From: an uncultured Neomegalonema sp.
GTDB lineage: Bacteria > Pseudomonadota > Alphaproteobacteria > Rhodobacterales > Rhodobacteraceae
Reading direction: 5' to 3'
Length of the DNA: 24,015 bases
NCBI GenBank assembly: GCA_937927905.1
Contig: CALFWP010000033.1
Span: 1-24,015, forward strand
A program made the position numbers and the translations under genes. The notes under the pieces are model-generated. The model had not been told where the DNA came from. It made no database searches and saw only the letters and a list, made by a program, of their open reading frames with translations. How positions within the stretch are numbered: position 1 is the stretch's first letter; every line of letters begins with the position of its first letter. Positions 15,928 to 23,358 of the stretch are shown here, piece by piece.

Positions 15928-17361
15928 ATGCCGGATAAACCCTTGAGCAACGCACCCTCTTCCCAAGAGCCTGCACCGAAGCGTTTTTCCGCCCTCCGCT
16001 TTTTTACGGGCGCTCTGGCCGTGTGCTCTTTTGCAACCCCTTTTGCCATGCACCTTCAGGTCAAAGCACGGGCAGCAGGGCCGCAAGTCGCCGTTCTCGC
16101 CGATCTGTCACAGCCGGACTTTCCATCCGCTGTCAGGACCGTTGCAGGCGGTCTGCAGACCGGTGAAAATACCATAATAGCCATGCGCACGGACGGCGGG
16201 CACACTCAAAACGGTCCGGATTTCGGAGGCGGGCATATATCACCGCAAGGGGTCCCCGCCCCGTCACATTCCTCCGGCAGCCGCTACGGACCCGCACCGC
16301 TGACATATGTTTCCGTGCTCCTGAAACCTTACAACCCCGACATTGCCCCGCAAGCCGATCTCTCGGCTACACCGCCGCCCTTGCAAACCGGACAAGCCAC
16401 AGGCGCGCCGGGGCAAACGCCCCTGCCGTCACTGCGCAGCCTGCAAAACCCGCCGCTTAGAACCGCACGCGACATACAGGCGGAGTTGCTTTCCGGATTT
16501 GAAAAACCGGGAGAGTATCAAGGCGGATCAGACAGACAGGCATTCGGTCCGCCTTCCGTTAATGATGGTGCTATAGAAACCGCCGAATTACCGCCGCTGA
16601 CTGCGGCACCATCCGTTCAAGACCCACTCCAGGTGCGTCCGGTAACGACGGCGGAGCCTTCAGAACCTGACACCACAGACATCGTATATGATCCGGACGG
16701 GCCGAAAATCGCTTTGGTTATTGCCGCTGCCGGTATCAACGAAAATGTAACGCGCTTCGCCATTGATGCCTTGCCCGCCGGTGTCACGCTGGCCTTTGCA
16801 CCGGTAAACCGGTCTGTTGCGGATCTGGCGCGCGAAGCAAAAGATGACGGCCATACTGTTCTGGTCGAAATCCCGATGGAACCGGTGAACAAAAACCGCG
16901 ACCCCGGCCCGCTGACCTTGCGGATTACGGACACACCACAGGAAAATCTTTCCCGTCTACAACAGGCGCTACAGCGCGTTCCCGTTGCCGATGGTGCATC
17001 AAGTTATCTGGGTGCCCGTTTCAACGCCGATGCAGGCGCGGCAACACCGGTAATACAGGCGCTTGCGCAGCAGGGCCTGTTCTTTTTCGAAAATGAACCG
17101 ACTTCACGCAGCTTGTTCAAAAGCCTGGCCGCATCCTCAAGTCTTCCCTATGCGCGCGGAATTGTGAAGATCGACCGAAATCGAGGCAGTGCAGCCATAC
17201 GCGATGCGCTTAATGCCCTTGAACAACAGGCCCGCAAAAACGGCCACGCCGTGGGGGTTGGAACCGCATTTCGCGGAACCATATCTACTATTGAACTTTG
17301 GGCGAAAGCGGCGCAAAAACGAGGCGTACAATTCGTTTCAGTTGCGGAAATTGCGAAATAA
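15928..17361 (+). CDS. Divergent polysaccharide deacetylase family protein with lost metal ligands
   Basis: A 477-residue membrane-anchored periplasmic protein. Residues 20-41 form an N-terminal anchor (RFFTGALAVCSFATPFAM). Residues about 50-255 are a Pro/Thr-rich, apparently disordered region. The C-terminal domain (about 258-477) follows the divergent polysaccharide deacetylase (YibQ) pattern: KIALVI, then IDALPAGVTLAFAP, DDGHTVLVEIPMEP, LRITDT, YLGARFNADAGAATPVIQAL, GLFFFENEPTSRS, NGHAVGVG. Canonical members have a VIDDxG, a NHMGS and a final GHP; here these read VIAAAG (266-268), SSYLGA (358-363) and GTA (445-447). All candidate metal ligands are replaced, so enzymatic deacetylation is unlikely. 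Gene order with envC-like and ctpA genes is typical. No clear ribosome site was seen before the ATG; TTG at 15943 is an alternative start. Confidence 0.85.
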   Translation: MPDKPLSNAPSSQEPAPKRFSALRFFTGALAVCSFATPFAMHLQVKARAAGPQVAVLADLSQPDFPSAVRTVAGGLQTGENTIIAMRTDGGHTQNGPDFGGGHISPQGVPAPSHSSGSRYGPAPLTYVSVLLKPYNPDIAPQADLSATPPPLQTGQATGAPGQTPLPSLRSLQNPPLRTARDIQAELLSGFEKPGEYQGGSDRQAFGPPSVNDGAIETAELPPLTAAPSVQDPLQVRPVTTAEPSEPDTTDIVYDPDGPKIALVIAAAGINENVTRFAIDALPAGVTLAFAPVNRSVADLAREAKDDGHTVLVEIPMEPVNKNRDPGPLTLRITDTPQENLSRLQQALQRVPVADGASSYLGARFNADAGAATPVIQALAQQGLFFFENEPTSRSLFKSLAASSSLPYARGIVKIDRNRGSAAIRDALNALEQQARKNGHAVGVGTAFRGTISTIELWAKAAQKRGVQFVSVAEIAK

Positions 17362-17382
17362 ACCGGACGGATAGGTGCCATA

Positions 17383-17880
17383 GTGACCTCAGCCTGCCCT
17401 GCCTCTCTTCCGTACCGGCAATGCGCCGGGGTTGTGCTGATTAATCGTGACGGGCTGGTCTTCGGCGGCCAGCGGATCGATAATCCCGGCAATGCCTGGC
17501 AGATGCCCCAGGGCGGGTTGGATTACGGTGAATTGCCCGAGGAAGCGGCGCTGCGCGAACTGACCGAAGAAACAGGTGTTCCCTGCGATAGTGTCGAGGT
17601 ACTGGCACAAACCCGCGAATGGATTTGCTATGACCTTCCCGAGGAACTACTCGGCACGCTCTGGGGCGGCAAGTACCGGGGACAAGAACAGCTCTGGTTT
17701 GCGATGCGCTTTCTGGGCGCGGATTCCGATATTAACATCGCGACCGAAACCCCTGAATTCAGCAGATGGCAGTGGATGGAACCTGCGGCTTTGATTGATG
17801 CGATTGTACCGTTTAAGCGTCATGTCTATGAAGCGGTTTTTCACGATCTCGATACCTGGATCACACCGGCACAGGGCTGA
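17383..17880 (+). CDS. rppH: RNA pyrophosphohydrolase RppH (Nudix)
   Basis: A 165-residue Nudix hydrolase that removes pyrophosphate from triphosphorylated mRNA 5' ends and so starts 5'-end-dependent decay; related Ap4A hydrolases share the family. The Nudix box is complete at residues 44-66 (GGLDYGE, then RELTEETGV, fitting GX5EX7REUXEEXGU). Other family features are YRQCAGVVLINRDGLVFGGQR, AWQMPQGG, WICYDLPEELLG, the GQEQLWFAMRFLG strand, and FSRWQWMEP near the C-terminus. The start is a GTG with AGG seven bases upstream. It follows the deacetylase-like gene by 21 bases and is probably in the same transcript. Confidence 0.93.
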   Translation: MTSACPASLPYRQCAGVVLINRDGLVFGGQRIDNPGNAWQMPQGGLDYGELPEEAALRELTEETGVPCDSVEVLAQTREWICYDLPEELLGTLWGGKYRGQEQLWFAMRFLGADSDINIATETPEFSRWQWMEPAALIDAIVPFKRHVYEAVFHDLDTWITPAQG

Positions 17881-17892
17881 GAGCCGCCGGTG
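17864..17892 (+). terminator. Hairpin spanning the rppH stop codon
   Basis: CACCGG (17864-17869) pairs with CCGGTG (17887-17892), and inside it GGCT (17875-17878) pairs with AGCC (17882-17885) around GAG. The compound hairpin spans the TGA. There is no following T tract, so it may protect the 3' end or slow transcription rather than terminate it alone. Confidence 0.35.
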
Positions 17893-18110
17893 CGCAGGGC
17901 AACGGGCGCTGTAATCCAATAAGAACAGTTATCTTAAAAAAGCATAAAGTGCGACCCGACGCGTGACCTGTCCGTGCGTGCGGTGTTTTGCTTTGCACAG
18001 CTCTCTTACCGCCACTGGCGGTCCGTTAAAACTTCTGAAAGAATTAACCGAACCTTATGCAGGCTGATACGTCATCACGACAGGCGCGCATTTCAGAAGG
18101 AGCAGGACTG

Positions 18111-18623
18111 ATGAAAAAGCAAAAGAAACGCAGCAAAGGCTACAACACGACATCCTCCGCTCCGCGCAGTAAAGCGGAAGACACCGCACCGGCCACAAGA
18201 CGGGACGTCATGCGCCGCTATGCCTACAGAACGGCTGGTCTTGCGCTTCTTGGTGTCGGGGGCTGGTACGCCGTGCAGGACGTACAGGCGACCGCGCGGG
18301 AACATGACCTGACCCGCATCGGAAACGGCACCCCGTCGGTGGTACAAATTCATGATCCGAATTGCCAGGTCTGTGCAGCACTGCAAAAAGAAGCCCGCGC
18401 GGCCATGAAAGATTTTGAAGAGGGCGAGCTTCAGTTTCTTGTGGCCAACATCAAGGACGCACGGGGCCGCAAACTGGCGGCGGATAACAATGTGCCGCAT
18501 ATCACGCTGTTGTTTTTCGATGGCAAAGGCAGGCGTCACGAAATAATGCGGGGGCCCCAAGACCGCACGGTCCTTGCACCCGCCTTCCGTCAATTCGTCA
18601 ATCAGACCGGTTCGGCGTCTTAG
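18111..18623 (+). CDS. Membrane-anchored thioredoxin-like protein with CQVC motif
   Basis: A 170-residue protein. The N-terminus is very basic (MKKQKKRSKG), residues 20-40 are charged, and one membrane segment lies about 41-56 (TAGLALLGVGGWYAV), giving a likely N-in, C-out topology. The rest has thioredoxin-fold character: PSVVQIHDPNCQVCAALQKE with Cys85 and Cys88, then LQFLVANIKDARGRKLAADNNVPHITLLFFDGKG, where NVPHIT replaces the usual cis-Pro loop and ends in a beta strand. A reducing or thiol-exchange role outside the inner membrane is inferred. The start at 18111 is preferred to ATG 18057 because AAGGAG sits 8 bases upstream. I do not recognise a named family member. The 230 bases before it hold no other gene I can support. 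Confidence 0.8.
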   Translation: MKKQKKRSKGYNTTSSAPRSKAEDTAPATRRDVMRRYAYRTAGLALLGVGGWYAVQDVQATAREHDLTRIGNGTPSVVQIHDPNCQVCAALQKEARAAMKDFEEGELQFLVANIKDARGRKLAADNNVPHITLLFFDGKGRRHEIMRGPQDRTVLAPAFRQFVNQTGSAS

Positions 18624-18709
18624 ATTACAGCTCTCAACATACATAAAAGCCGCTTCCCGAACCGGATAACAGGTGAAAAGCATACGGCAAAGCGCTATGA
18701 CTTCACGGT

Positions 18710-19948
18710 ATGGGCGCAAAAATGCCGAAATACGATTGGCCGGTGGGATGGCCGGACCCTGAGAGGCTAGGCCGCAACGGGCTTGGCCTTATTCTGTTAG
18801 TCGCAACATTTATAACAGCCGTACCCGCATTCTGGGTGGTATTGAAGTTTTTCGGTGCTCTTGTAACGGGCGATTCTGTAGATATCCGCAATATCGGGCT
18901 GATTTATCTCGCCGTGCTTGGCGCACCCTTCGTAATGTGGCGCGCCATTATTGCCCAGGGTAATCTCGACCGGTCAAGGGATCGCGATTACGCGGATCTG
19001 TTCACCCGCTCCGTAGAACAACTCGGTGCGACGCGGGAAGTGGAACTATGGAAAACTGAAGGAATTATCCCGAATACCAATGACAAAAAACGCAAAGTTA
19101 TCCGTCATGAACCCAATATAGAAGTCCGGCTGGGTGCGATTTATGCGCTCAAGCGGGTAAGCGAAGACTCAGAGAGGGATCATCTGGCCGTGGTCGAAAC
19201 CCTCTGTGCGTATGTGCGCGAAAACTTTCCTGCAAGCCATTATAGGGAACGACCCGAAGGCACCGGACCGGAAGTGGCCCGCACCGACCTGCTAGCGATA
19301 ATCACGATTCTGGGCAACCGCACGAAGGAACGGCGCGACTATGAAAGGGAACGCAAATTCCGAATGAACCTCCGCCGCTGTGATTTTTCCGGTACGGATT
19401 TTTCCGGTGGTGATTTCAGTGCCGCGTTGTTCACGGATTCGCATTTTAACAAGGCGAGATTTTGGGAGTCAAAATTGAACGGCACCCGCTTTGACAGGTG
19501 TCAATTCCGCAATACCCGGATATTAAGTTCCGAATTAAAAGGCACAGATTTTGATTTATGCAAAATGGTGAAGAACGTAGAATTAGAAGTTACGGAGGGA
19601 GAATATTTTACAGTATGCGATGCCGACTTAACGGGTTTCTGTCCTGAAATTCACAGTTTCGAAAACATGTTCGGATCAAAAGATACAAAAATTTTAAGAT
19701 ATGTAAGCGAAAAAAACTATGCTGAAGAACTTCGTAAAAACCTGAAAAGACTGCGTCATAAATTGAAAAAAACTGATGGAATAGATAACGATTTGGAGGA
19801 AGAAATACAAGACAAAACAGATGAACTGAACCGAAATGAATTTCGAAATTGGAGTAATCACAACATCTATGATGGATTAACATTAAAGCGGCGCAGCGAA
19901 TTTCTGGCGGAACGCGGCATGCCAGGATGGCCGTATCAATACGAATGA
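18710..19948 (+). CDS. Membrane pentapeptide-repeat protein
   Basis: A 412-residue protein. Two membrane segments lie about 24-50 (GLGLILLVATFITAVPAFWVVL) and 61-81. They are followed by an amphipathic region with the pattern YADLFTRSVEQLGA and EVRLGAIYALKRVSEDSERDH, a block I know from many membrane pentapeptide proteins. Residues about 218-285 hold pentapeptide repeats of the A(D/N)LXX type (CDFSG TDFSG GDFSA ALFTD SHFNK ARFWE SKLNG TRFDR CQFRN), predicted to build a short right-handed beta helix. The C-terminal 110 residues are charged and include a coiled coil (about 330-390). From roughly 19500 the DNA becomes AT-rich with A-ending codons, unlike the 5' half. ATG 18722 is an alternative start; neither has a strong ribosome site. 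Function unknown. Confidence 0.8.
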   Translation: MGAKMPKYDWPVGWPDPERLGRNGLGLILLVATFITAVPAFWVVLKFFGALVTGDSVDIRNIGLIYLAVLGAPFVMWRAIIAQGNLDRSRDRDYADLFTRSVEQLGATREVELWKTEGIIPNTNDKKRKVIRHEPNIEVRLGAIYALKRVSEDSERDHLAVVETLCAYVRENFPASHYRERPEGTGPEVARTDLLAIITILGNRTKERRDYERERKFRMNLRRCDFSGTDFSGGDFSAALFTDSHFNKARFWESKLNGTRFDRCQFRNTRILSSELKGTDFDLCKMVKNVELEVTEGEYFTVCDADLTGFCPEIHSFENMFGSKDTKILRYVSEKNYAEELRKNLKRLRHKLKKTDGIDNDLEEEIQDKTDELNRNEFRNWSNHNIYDGLTLKRRSEFLAERGMPGWPYQYE

Positions 19949-20003
19949 TTATTGCTGCGGTTAGAACAACAAAACCCGGTCACGAACCATGACAACCCGC
20001 TCC

Positions 20004-20035
20004 CTCCGGACTATCTTCTACCGGAGAGTCAGGAG
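20004..20035 (+). promoter_or_regulatory. uvrB leader with two mutually exclusive hairpins
   Basis: CTCCGG (20004-20009) can pair perfectly with CCGGAG (20021-20026). The same left arm, extended to CTCCGGACT (20004-20012), can instead pair with AGTCAGGAG (20027-20035), eight pairs with one G/A mismatch, which would bury the uvrB Shine-Dalgarno AGGAG. The two folds cannot coexist. Whether this regulates uvrB is conjecture. Confidence 0.3.
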
Positions 20036-20043
20036 CCTTGCCC

Positions 20044-22233
20044 ATGGACACCCCCGAACCGCTTACCCTGCCCGAAGTCACCCGCCCCGCGCGGGAAAAG
20101 CTGGAGGGTGGAATCCGGCTGGAAATGGTGTCCGAATTTTCACCCGCAGGAGATCAGCCCACCGCAATTGCCGAAATTTCCGCTGCGGTCAATCAGGGCG
20201 AACAGGATCAGGTGCTGCTGGGCGCGACCGGCACCGGTAAGACCTTCACCATGGCCAAGGTGATCGAGGCGACCCAGCGCCCCGCCATTATCCTCGCCCC
20301 GAACAAGACCCTCGCGGCCCAGCTTTACGGCGAATTCAAATCATTTTTTCCCAATAACGCGGTGGAATATTTCGTCAGTTACTATGATTACTATCAGCCC
20401 GAAGCCTATGTTCCGCGCACCGATACCTATATCGAAAAAGAATCCCAGATTAACGAAAACATCGACCGGATGCGCCACTCGGCGACCCGGGCTTTGCTGG
20501 AGCGGGATGATGTGATCATCGTCGCGTCCGTGTCCTGCATCTACGGTATCGGCTCGGTCGAAACCTACGGCGCGATGACACAGGATCTGGAGGCCGGCAA
20601 GGTCTATGACCAGCGGCAGGTGATGCGCGATCTGGTGGCCCAGGCCTATAAGCGCAACGATGCGGGCTTTGCACGCGGCATGTTCCGGGTGCGGGGCGAC
20701 AGTCTGGAACTGTGGCCCGCCCATATGGAGGACCGCGCCATCCGGCTGAATTTCTTCGGCGATGATCTGGAGAAAATCACCGAATTCGATCCCCTGACCG
20801 GCGAGACCTTTCAGGACATGGAAAAGGTCCGCATCTATGCCAACAGCCACTATGTCACGCCCCGCCCGACGCTCAATCAGGCGATCAAATCCATCAAAAA
20901 GGAACTGACACTCCGCCTGAAACAATTCGAGGATGAAGGCAGATTGCTCGAAGCCCAGCGCATCGAACAGCGCACCAATTTCGATATTGAACTGCTGGAG
21001 GCGACCGGCGTCTGTCAGGGGATCGAGAACTACTCGCGCTATCTCACGGGCCGCGCCCCGGGAGAGCCGCCGCCCACGCTGTTCGAGTACATCCCCGATA
21101 ACGCGCTGGTCTTTGCCGATGAAAGCCATGTCTCGGTGCCCCAGATCGGCGCGATGTATAAGGGCGATTACCGCCGCAAATTCACCCTGGCCGAGCACGG
21201 CTTCCGCCTGCCGAGCTGTATGGATAACCGGCCGCTGAAATTCGAGGAATGGGACGCCATGCGCCCGCAATCGGTGTTTGTCTCCGCGACGCCGGGCAAG
21301 TGGGAGATCGAACGCACCGGCGGGGTCTTTACCGAACAGGTGATCCGGCCCACCGGCCTGACCGACCCGCCGGTGGAAATCCGCCCGGTGAAAATGCAGG
21401 TGGATGATCTGGTCGATGAATGCCGTCAGGTGGCCCAAAACGGCTATCGCGCGCTGGTCACGACGCTGACCAAACGCATGGCCGAAGACCTGACCGAATA
21501 CCTGCATGAGCAAGGCATCCGCGTGCGCTATATGCACTCGGATATCGACACGGTGGAGCGGATCGAGATTATCCGTGATTTGCGCCTCGGGGCCTTTGAT
21601 GTGCTGGTCGGCATCAACCTGTTGCGCGAGGGTCTGGACATCCCCGAATGTGCGCTGGTGGCGATACTGGATGCGGATAAAGAGGGGTTTTTGCGCTCCG
21701 AAACCTCACTGGTACAGACCATCGGACGGGCGGCGCGGAATGTGGACTCGAAAGTGATCCTCTACGCGGACTCAATCACCGGCTCGATGGAACGCGCCAT
21801 GGCCGAAACCGACCGCCGCCGCGCCAAGCAGATCGCCTATAACGAGGAACACGGCATCACGCCCGAAAGCGTGAAGAAAAACATCTCCGACATCATGGAC
21901 TCGATCTACGAAAAAGACCGCGTGACCGTGAAGATCAAATCCGGCGGCAAGGTCAAAGAGCTGGTCGGCGATAACATGCAAAAGCACCTCGACCACCTGC
22001 GTAAGGAGATGATCAAGGCCGCCGAAAACCTGGAATTCGAAGAGGCCGCGCGCCTCCGCGATGAGGTAAGGCGGCTGGAAGCGGTGGAACTGACCGTCGC
22101 GGGCGACCCCATGGCCCGCCAGAACGCAATCAGACTGGCCGAAGAAGAAGCCGCCTGGCAGGAAGGCCGCTCCACCGCCGGAAAAGGCGGCACCCGAAGT
22201 TACAGAGGGAAAAGCAAGAAGAAGGTGCGGTGA
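20044..22233 (+). CDS. uvrB: UvrABC excinuclease subunit B
   Basis: A 729-residue nucleotide-excision-repair helicase-like subunit that receives damaged DNA from UvrA and positions UvrC. Motifs: Walker A GATGTGKT at 60-67, the damage-clamping beta hairpin YYDYYQPEAYVPRTDTYIEK, Walker B DESHVSVPQ, VSATPGKWE, the helicase motifs VRYMHSDIDTVER and LLREGLDIPE, QTIGRAARN, and the C-terminal UVR domain (ENLEFEEAARLRDEVRRLE) that contacts UvrC. The ATG at 20044 is preferred to the TTG six bases earlier because AGGAG then has 8-base rather than 2-base spacing. The Gly/Lys-rich tail (KGGTRSYRGKSKKKVR) is common in alphaproteobacteria. No direct-repeat GTTC-N7-GTTC LexA site was seen upstream. Confidence 0.97.
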   Translation: MDTPEPLTLPEVTRPAREKLEGGIRLEMVSEFSPAGDQPTAIAEISAAVNQGEQDQVLLGATGTGKTFTMAKVIEATQRPAIILAPNKTLAAQLYGEFKSFFPNNAVEYFVSYYDYYQPEAYVPRTDTYIEKESQINENIDRMRHSATRALLERDDVIIVASVSCIYGIGSVETYGAMTQDLEAGKVYDQRQVMRDLVAQAYKRNDAGFARGMFRVRGDSLELWPAHMEDRAIRLNFFGDDLEKITEFDPLTGETFQDMEKVRIYANSHYVTPRPTLNQAIKSIKKELTLRLKQFEDEGRLLEAQRIEQRTNFDIELLEATGVCQGIENYSRYLTGRAPGEPPPTLFEYIPDNALVFADESHVSVPQIGAMYKGDYRRKFTLAEHGFRLPSCMDNRPLKFEEWDAMRPQSVFVSATPGKWEIERTGGVFTEQVIRPTGLTDPPVEIRPVKMQVDDLVDECRQVAQNGYRALVTTLTKRMAEDLTEYLHEQGIRVRYMHSDIDTVERIEIIRDLRLGAFDVLVGINLLREGLDIPECALVAILDADKEGFLRSETSLVQTIGRAARNVDSKVILYADSITGSMERAMAETDRRRAKQIAYNEEHGITPESVKKNISDIMDSIYEKDRVTVKIKSGGKVKELVGDNMQKHLDHLRKEMIKAAENLEFEEAARLRDEVRRLEAVELTVAGDPMARQNAIRLAEEEAAWQEGRSTAGKGGTRSYRGKSKKKVR

Positions 22234-22491
22234 GCGATGGCGCAAAATGTACTACACTTTTATTACTTTCATTACATAATAACTTAGAATAGAAAATTTA
22301 ATCAAAACTTATTCATTAATACGCAACGAAGACCAAAATCAAATATTCCGTTGGAGGTATTAATGAGAGTAGATTAATGACTATGTTGCACTTCGTGCGT
22401 GAATCTATCGAGAAGATGCTGTTCGAAGAGCAATTTAACCGTCAACAATCCAGACTGGAATAACTTTACAATAATCAGGTATTTCAGATAA
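22234..22491. other. AT-rich spacer at the border of the accessory segment
   Basis: Base composition drops sharply within about 20 bases of the uvrB stop codon and stays AT-rich to near the right edge. Apart from the mini-ORF pair at 22363-22463 I see no gene, tRNA or clear attachment-site repeat here. uvrB and the next gene converge, so terminators are expected, but no strong GC hairpin with T tract was found. Confidence 0.5.
22363..22463 (+). CDS. Possible coupled mini-ORF pair (4 and 28 codons)
   Basis: GGAGG at 22353-22357 precedes ATG 22363, which opens a four-codon frame (MRVD, stop TAA 22375-22377). Its stop overlaps a second ATG (TAATG, 22377), starting a 28-residue frame that includes LHFVRESIEKMLFEEQFN and ends at TAA 22463. 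The second stretch is less AT-rich than its surroundings and would form an amphipathic helix. This could be a real small peptide with translational coupling, a leader, or the debris of a lost gene. No similarity is recognised. Confidence 0.3.
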
Positions 22492-23358
22492 TTAATCGTC
22501 ATTTTCTTCTAACTTAGACCAAGTGAACGAAAAAGTTGTAAGTTTTATATCGGGGAAGTGTTCTTCTATTATTTTTCGAGCCGAAATTTTTGTAAACCCA
22601 AATTTTTTTAACATTCTTATCTTGTGAGTAACTCTGCTTTCACTGCGTAAAGCTTCAATAATTTCAGAAATTTCATCCTCCTGCAAGTCATCTAATTCGA
22701 TTACTTTCAAAGTGGTGTCTGAATTATCATTCAATTCTGACAATTGTTCTTCATAAGTTTCACCAACTATTTTTTTCAGATTTGCAGCTAATTCCGGAAC
22801 ACCGTGATCTTGCTGTGCGAGTGTCCCCATTAAATTTTGGAGCTCTCCTTCAAGTTGTTTTTTATTCATACCAGCTGCGCCTGACTCAATTTTTTGAATC
22901 ACACTATCTGCTTCATCAATCAAGCGATCAGAATAAGCAGTTGATAAAATATCAATAGCTTTTGTAACAGTGTCAATTCTATTATGTTGTTGCTGAACAA
23001 CTGCATCATTGATTTTATCAATTTGACTTTGTTTTGTAATCTCAATTTCTCTTGTTTTAGCTTGCCTAGCTAATTCTTTATCTAGAATCAAGTTTTTCTT
23101 TCTTTGTTCAGCCTCTTCACGTCTATTTTGAATTTTTTGTCTTCTTAATTTTTCTTCACTACGAGAAATAACTGATTCATCTTTATCGTGAATTATATCT
23201 CTTACCTTGTCAGCCACCAAGTCATCTAAATCATAAAGCGCTATATCGGATAATATGCTTGCAATTTTTTCGTATCTATCATTAGATACATTAATGTTCC
23301 AAAAAGAGCAGTAAAAGCTAAGGCTTCGTTGCCAATTCCGAAAGAAAAAAGAATACAA
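22492..23358 (-). CDS. Cytoplasmic coiled-coil reading frame, probably the 3' part of a frameshifted gene
   Basis: A 288-codon frame, AT-rich. Residues from about 32 on look genuinely coded: a helical segment (IASILSDIALYDLDDLVADKVRD), a long basic/acidic coiled coil about 65-125 (EEKLRRQKIQNRREEAEQRK and onward), then a helical acidic region and a C-terminal EISEIIEALRSE, KFGFTKISARKIIEEHFPD. The first 31 residues overlap the upstream membrane-protein frame out of phase, are Phe/Ser/Trp-rich, and the ATG at 23358 has no ribosome site. A one-base slip at the A6 tract 23265-23270 joins the two frames into one 471-residue protein with N-terminal membrane segments and a cytoplasmic coiled coil. 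I do not recognise the family. It may be half of a pseudogene or the product of programmed frameshifting. Confidence 0.55.
   Translation of the reverse strand: MYSFFFRNWQRSLSFYCSFWNINVSNDRYEKIASILSDIALYDLDDLVADKVRDIIHDKDESVISRSEEKLRRQKIQNRREEAEQRKKNLILDKELARQAKTREIEITKQSQIDKINDAVVQQQHNRIDTVTKAIDILSTAYSDRLIDEADSVIQKIESGAAGMNKKQLEGELQNLMGTLAQQDHGVPELAANLKKIVGETYEEQLSELNDNSDTTLKVIELDDLQEDEISEIIEALRSESRVTHKIRMLKKFGFTKISARKIIEEHFPDIKLTTFSFTWSKLEENDD

Noticed and set aside
18010..18022. CCGCC-ACT-GGCGG hairpin upstream of the thioredoxin-like gene as a terminator for rppH
   Set aside because: The loop is three bases and no T tract follows; could be chance in GC-rich DNA.
20038..20040. TTG start for uvrB six bases upstream of the ATG
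   Set aside because: Only two bases would separate it from AGGAG; the ATG at 20044 has normal spacing.
19960..20043. Two GAAC words upstream of uvrB as a LexA (GTTC-N7-GTTC) box
   Set aside because: They are 16 bases apart instead of 7, so the alphaproteobacterial SOS box spacing is not met.
20341..21537. 398-codon minus-strand open frame inside uvrB
   Set aside because: Long antisense frame caused by GC-rich codon structure; uvrB on the plus strand has every family motif.
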